In this document: piece by piece, positions 43,039-46,120 of the stretch
How the letters are laid out: each line of letters begins with the position of its first letter
Position numbering within the stretch: position 1 is the first letter of the stretch
Assembly: GCA_016185185.1 (NCBI GenBank)
Contig: JACPOD010000071.1
Location: 1-46,120 of the forward strand
Length of the DNA: 46,120 bases
Direction: 5' to 3'
Origin: Sphingobacteriales bacterium
GTDB lineage: Bacteria > Bacteroidota > Bacteroidia > Chitinophagales > Chitinophagaceae
The notes under the pieces: model-generated
Databases searched by the model: none
The model's input: the letters and a program-made list of their open reading frames with translations, nothing else
What the model was told of the DNA's origin: nothing
Translations under genes and position numbers: made by a program

Positions 43039-45180
43039 TTACGGGTTAGTATTTTTATTTATGGTGTTTTCACCGGTCATTTGTACCACTACCGCTTCTG
43101 TTACAGGTTGCGGGTTGGCTTTGCGGTAAAGATAATTGTACACTTCCATTTGACTGCGTATCTTTTTCCCCTTTGTTTTCACATACTCATTGCTGAGATC
43201 ATTATCCCATATCCTTGCTTTTACATTATCGCTTAACTGTATTTCTAAAAAATCTTTCAGTTCCTGTTTTAATCCATCTTCAACGATGGGTACGGCAACT
43301 TCTACCCGGTGATCGAGGTTACGTACCATCCAGTCGGCAGAAGAAATGAATACTTTTTCATTTCCGTTGTTGTGAAATACCAGTATCCTGGAGTGTTCCA
43401 GGTATTCATCCACAATGCTGATGGCTTTGATCGGGTGCTTAAATTTTTTTCCTTCTGTAAGCATACAGCAAATGCCCCGGATGATCATTTTTATTTCCAC
43501 ACCGGCTTTTGCCGCTTCGTTCAATTTTTCAATCATATCTTCATCCGAAAGGGAATTTACTTTTAAAGTAATAGAAGCAGGTTTGCCAGCCTGTGCATTC
43601 TTAATTTCTTTACTGATGAATTTATTTAATTCCCTGCGCATACTTACCGGACAAACCAGTAACGTTTTACATGCTTTTAATAATTGCAGGTTTTCTTTTT
43701 GCTTTTCAAAGAAACTGAAAACACGGTTTACATCTGCCATTATAAACCGGTCGGAAGTAAGCAGGCAATGATCGCTATATACAGCCGCTGTTCTTTCATT
43801 AAGATTACCGGTACTTACAAAGCCGTAATGAATGGTATTGTTTTTTATTCGTTTCTTTATTAAACAAAGTTTAGCATGCACTTTCATATTGGGAATGCCC
43901 AGTAATACTTTTACCCCTTCCAGTTCCAGTCTTTCTTTCCACTCGATATTAGCTTCTTCTTCAAACCTGGCCCTTAATTCGAGTACCACGGTTACTTTTT
44001 TCCCGTTACGAACGGCATTGATCAAAGCATTGATGATCTTTGAATTTCTGGCAAGACGATAGGCCGTAACTTTTATTTCTGTAACATCGGGGTCGAAAGC
44101 AGCTTCTCTTAACAGGTCAATGACACTGTTGTACGAATGATAGGGGATATGAAGCAGCACATCTTTTTCCATTACCACATCTGTTACACGCAGGGTGTTT
44201 TTTAACAGGGGATGAACAAATGGTTTTCGTTTATCACTTTTTTGTTTTATGATGTGAAAAGGGAATTCCATAAAATGACGGAAGTTGTGAATTCTTCCGC
44301 CGGGAATGAGGTTGTCCTTACTGCTGAGGTTAAGTTTTCGTATTAAATATTCCAGCAACCCGGGATCAATTTCTTTATCGTACACAAAACGAACCGTTCT
44401 TCCCTTGCGCCGGTTTTTTAGTCCTTTCTCTAACGATTGAATGATGCTGTTGTTGATATCACTATCAATATCTATCTCGGCGTCTTTGGTTACTTTAAAA
44501 ACGTGTGCCGAAAATTTATCGTAACCAAAATAAGAGAATATGTTAGGCAGGCTAAAACGAACGATGTCTTCTAACAAGATGATGTAATGTTCATCCGGCC
44601 GTGGAGAGGGGAGCAAAACAAACCGGTGGAGGTTTCTTGTGGGAACTTCTATCAATGCAAACCTCCTGTTATAAGCACTGTCGCTTTTTGACATGACCAC
44701 ACCCAGGTATATTGACTTATCTCTCAAGTAAGGAAATTGCGGAATGGCTTCTACCATTAACGGTATTACTTCGCTGCGTACTTCTTCATCAAAATAATTG
44801 GCAACAAACTTTTGCTGTTCCCTGTTTAATTGCTTTTCGTTGATGATAAATATTTTTTCTTTTCTTAATTCCTGCAGGATATTGTTCCAGATGCGGTTAA
44901 ATTCATTTTGCTGGTCTAATACAGTGGTAAGGATCTCTTCTAAAATAATGCCGGGCGAATTTTCAAGATGCATTTTTGCTTTATTGCCAAGCTCTATCAT
45001 GCGTTTTAATGCCGCCACCCGTACCCGGTAAAATTCATCCATATTGTTGGAAAAAATTCCTAAGAAACGGATGCGCTGCCCAAGGGGAACGCTTGGGTCA
45101 TTGGCTTCCTGCAATACACGGGCATTAAAAGAAAGCCAGCTGATATCACGGGGAATTGTTTTTCTTTTTTTCTCGGTCAT
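43039..45180 (-). CDS. ppk1: Polyphosphate kinase 1
   Basis: 713 aa from ATG 45180 (MTEKKRKTIPRDISWLSFNARVLQEA); an ATG three codons upstream is also possible. It polymerises the terminal phosphate of ATP into polyphosphate. N-terminal domain (FLGIFSNNMDEFYRVRV), middle domain, and two PLD-like C-terminal domains. The autophosphorylated His is His435 in MKVHAKLCLIKK; Arg-rich YRLARNSKI and FISSADWMVRNLDHRVEV complete the site. Length and residues match E. coli PPK1. TATTTTTA upstream on the minus strand is a one-mismatch -7 element. Confidence 0.96.
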   Translation of the reverse strand: MTEKKRKTIPRDISWLSFNARVLQEANDPSVPLGQRIRFLGIFSNNMDEFYRVRVAALKRMIELGNKAKMHLENSPGIILEEILTTVLDQQNEFNRIWNNILQELRKEKIFIINEKQLNREQQKFVANYFDEEVRSEVIPLMVEAIPQFPYLRDKSIYLGVVMSKSDSAYNRRFALIEVPTRNLHRFVLLPSPRPDEHYIILLEDIVRFSLPNIFSYFGYDKFSAHVFKVTKDAEIDIDSDINNSIIQSLEKGLKNRRKGRTVRFVYDKEIDPGLLEYLIRKLNLSSKDNLIPGGRIHNFRHFMEFPFHIIKQKSDKRKPFVHPLLKNTLRVTDVVMEKDVLLHIPYHSYNSVIDLLREAAFDPDVTEIKVTAYRLARNSKIINALINAVRNGKKVTVVLELRARFEEEANIEWKERLELEGVKVLLGIPNMKVHAKLCLIKKRIKNNTIHYGFVSTGNLNERTAAVYSDHCLLTSDRFIMADVNRVFSFFEKQKENLQLLKACKTLLVCPVSMRRELNKFISKEIKNAQAGKPASITLKVNSLSDEDMIEKLNEAAKAGVEIKMIIRGICCMLTEGKKFKHPIKAISIVDEYLEHSRILVFHNNGNEKVFISSADWMVRNLDHRVEVAVPIVEDGLKQELKDFLEIQLSDNVKARIWDNDLSNEYVKTKGKKIRSQMEVYNYLYRKANPQPVTEAVVVQMTGENTINKNTNP

Positions 45181-45189
45181 ATAAAACAT

Positions 45190-45681
45190 TGCTGTTGTAA
45201 AAATACGGAACTAAATGGCGGGAAAGATTAAGGATGGATGAAATTTGTACTATGTAACAAGGTGTACGGGTAATCCCGGGCTACTAACAAGCACGAACTC
45301 CAATAATTATTATTTAGTATCGTAGTTTCCGTAATGGAATATGGGTTAAGAAGATTTTTTTAGAAGTTATAAACATTTGCCGTGCGGCAAGTAGTAAAGA
45401 AAAAGGAGATGGAATTTTATTGTATTAACCGGAAAGTATTTTAAATAGTACGGTTGTTTATATTCCAATGCAGGCAAGGATTTAAACGGGGGTACCTTAT
45501 TTTTTTTTGCCTTCATAAATCTAATTATTGTATATCCTGTGGAAGAAAGCAGAAGCGAATAATTTTTCTTGTTATTTTTAAAACTTATGCACATTACCAC
45601 TTTGGGGTATTTTTTAATTCAAAAAAGATTCTTACCTCTGTTATACGAACTTATCAATAACCTTACAACCTGAACCTTTTT
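45190..45681. other. Gene-poor spacer of 492 bases with one short palindrome
   Basis: No credible gene. A 14-base perfect palindrome with a 2-base centre, TTGCCGTGCGGCAA (45377-45390), could be an operator or a tight hairpin. A minus-strand frame of 77 codons (45367-45600) covers it but shows no recognisable protein features. The spacer separates the divergent ppk1 and small secreted-protein genes, so it must hold two promoters. Confidence 0.5.
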
Positions 45682-45984
45682 ATGAAGCGCTTATCATATG
45701 TATTGATAATTAGCCTTCTTTCACTAACTGCACGAAGCCAGCAATCTGACTCAGCAGATGCTTCAATAGTAAAACTTCCGGAAAAATATTTTCAGACCGT
45801 TGAAAAGAAATCCTCTCAACTGGAGCAAAAGATCACTTCCAAAAGTAAAAAAGCATTACAACAATTCTCCAGGCAGGAACAAAAATTATACAAAAAATTA
45901 TTTAAGATAGATTCTCTTGCAGCAAAAGAAATCTTTGGTACTGCAAAAGATAAGATCAATTTCCTTAGTGATAAATTAAATTGA
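45682..45984 (+). CDS. Small secreted coiled-coil protein, possibly truncated
   Basis: 100 aa with a signal peptide (MKRLSYVLIISLLSLTARSQ). The mature part is charged, helical and heptad-like: KLPEKYFQTVEKKSSQLEQK, then SRQEQKLYKKLFKIDSLAAKEIFGTAKDK. The segment KLPEKYFxxVxxKxxxLExK followed by a KIDSxxAxxIF turn resembles, from memory, the first repeat of much larger helical proteins found in Chitinophagaceae. The frame stops cleanly at TGA 45982-45984, so this is either a short member or a truncated copy. Function unknown. An HTH or enzymatic motif is not seen. Confidence 0.65.
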   Translation: MKRLSYVLIISLLSLTARSQQSDSADASIVKLPEKYFQTVEKKSSQLEQKITSKSKKALQQFSRQEQKLYKKLFKIDSLAAKEIFGTAKDKINFLSDKLN

Positions 45985-46120
45985 AGTAGGCATTTAGCTA
46001 CTCCATTTTTAATTGGTTAATTGTTACTGGTTGATGATACATCATTCTTCCAGTTATGTTATTAAAAATTCTTTCTACTGTATTGCATCTGTTAAACCTG
46101 TAACAAAACTCATCAAGATA
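45985..46120. other. 3' end of window, no gene seen
   Basis: 136 AT-rich bases. The word GTTACTGGTT (46023-46032) is the reverse complement of AACCAGTAAC in the spacer at 27166-27203. I see no open frame that can be supported. Confidence 0.5.

Noticed and set aside
45367-45600. Minus-strand open frame of 77 codons in the ppk1 upstream spacer
   Set aside because: No signal peptide, domain or recognisable motif; rich in Lys, Tyr and Leu from AT-rich DNA; contains the palindrome. More likely chance.

Overview
The window looks like chromosome of a Bacteroidota bacterium, most likely of the family Chitinophagaceae (inference). The reasons are an AT-rich genome, a short 285-residue primary sigma factor, genes of families typical of the phylum (DUF2279, DUF4249, DUF3822, DUF2027-Smr, OMP_b-brl_3 receptor, OmpA with TSP3 repeats), absence of clear Shine-Dalgarno sequences, and several exact matches to the phylum -7 promoter element TAnnTTTG just before genes. 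I see no phage, insertion sequence, integrase or CRISPR array. Most of the window is core genome with small accessory patches.

Layout. 1-10.8 kb: a cut-off Tat-exported protein, a YycJ-like metallo-hydrolase, a membrane Fe-S oxidoreductase subunit without its usual partner, a phosphoribosyltransferase, a ParE-type toxin-antitoxin pair that runs into a DUF2279 gene, a phosphohexomutase, a small lipoprotein, pcm, and a large TonB-dependent-type barrel. 10.9-19.2 kb: DUF445 protein, tRNA-His, a tail-specific protease, a tiny secreted protein that resembles a T9SS sorting domain, threonine aldolase, the primary sigma factor gene, a DUF4249 lipoprotein, trxB and folB. 19.2-28.2 kb: a bacterial relative of eukaryotic RMDN proteins, a MATE exporter, then a tight run DUF3822-rsmD-bioD-5-FTHF cyclo-ligase-lpxK-rnr-polyprenyl synthase. 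28.3-35.1 kb: amino acid permease, DoxX, DUF2027-Smr, the RNase P RNA, and two lipoprotein alpha/beta hydrolases around a predicted outer-membrane protein. 35.1-46.1 kb, mostly minus strand: DinB, S8 protease, OmpA-TSP3, ALDH7, panB, a decayed Lgt-like pseudogene, ppx and ppk, and a short secreted protein.

Working together: ppk and ppx make and degrade polyphosphate and form an operon. rnr, rsmD, rnpB, tRNA-His and rpoD are RNA and transcription functions; bioD, folB, the cyclo-ligase and panB are cofactor genes. The envelope set (barrel receptor, OmpA, DUF4249, lipoprotein hydrolases, S8 and S41 proteases) fits a surface-active heterotroph.

I did not find a convincing new defence or mobile system. 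The best leads are the Lgt-like pseudogene with two homopolymer-associated frameshifts, the RMDN relative, the stand-alone sorting-domain-like protein, the RsmD active-site variant, and word-like repeats that recur between genes.
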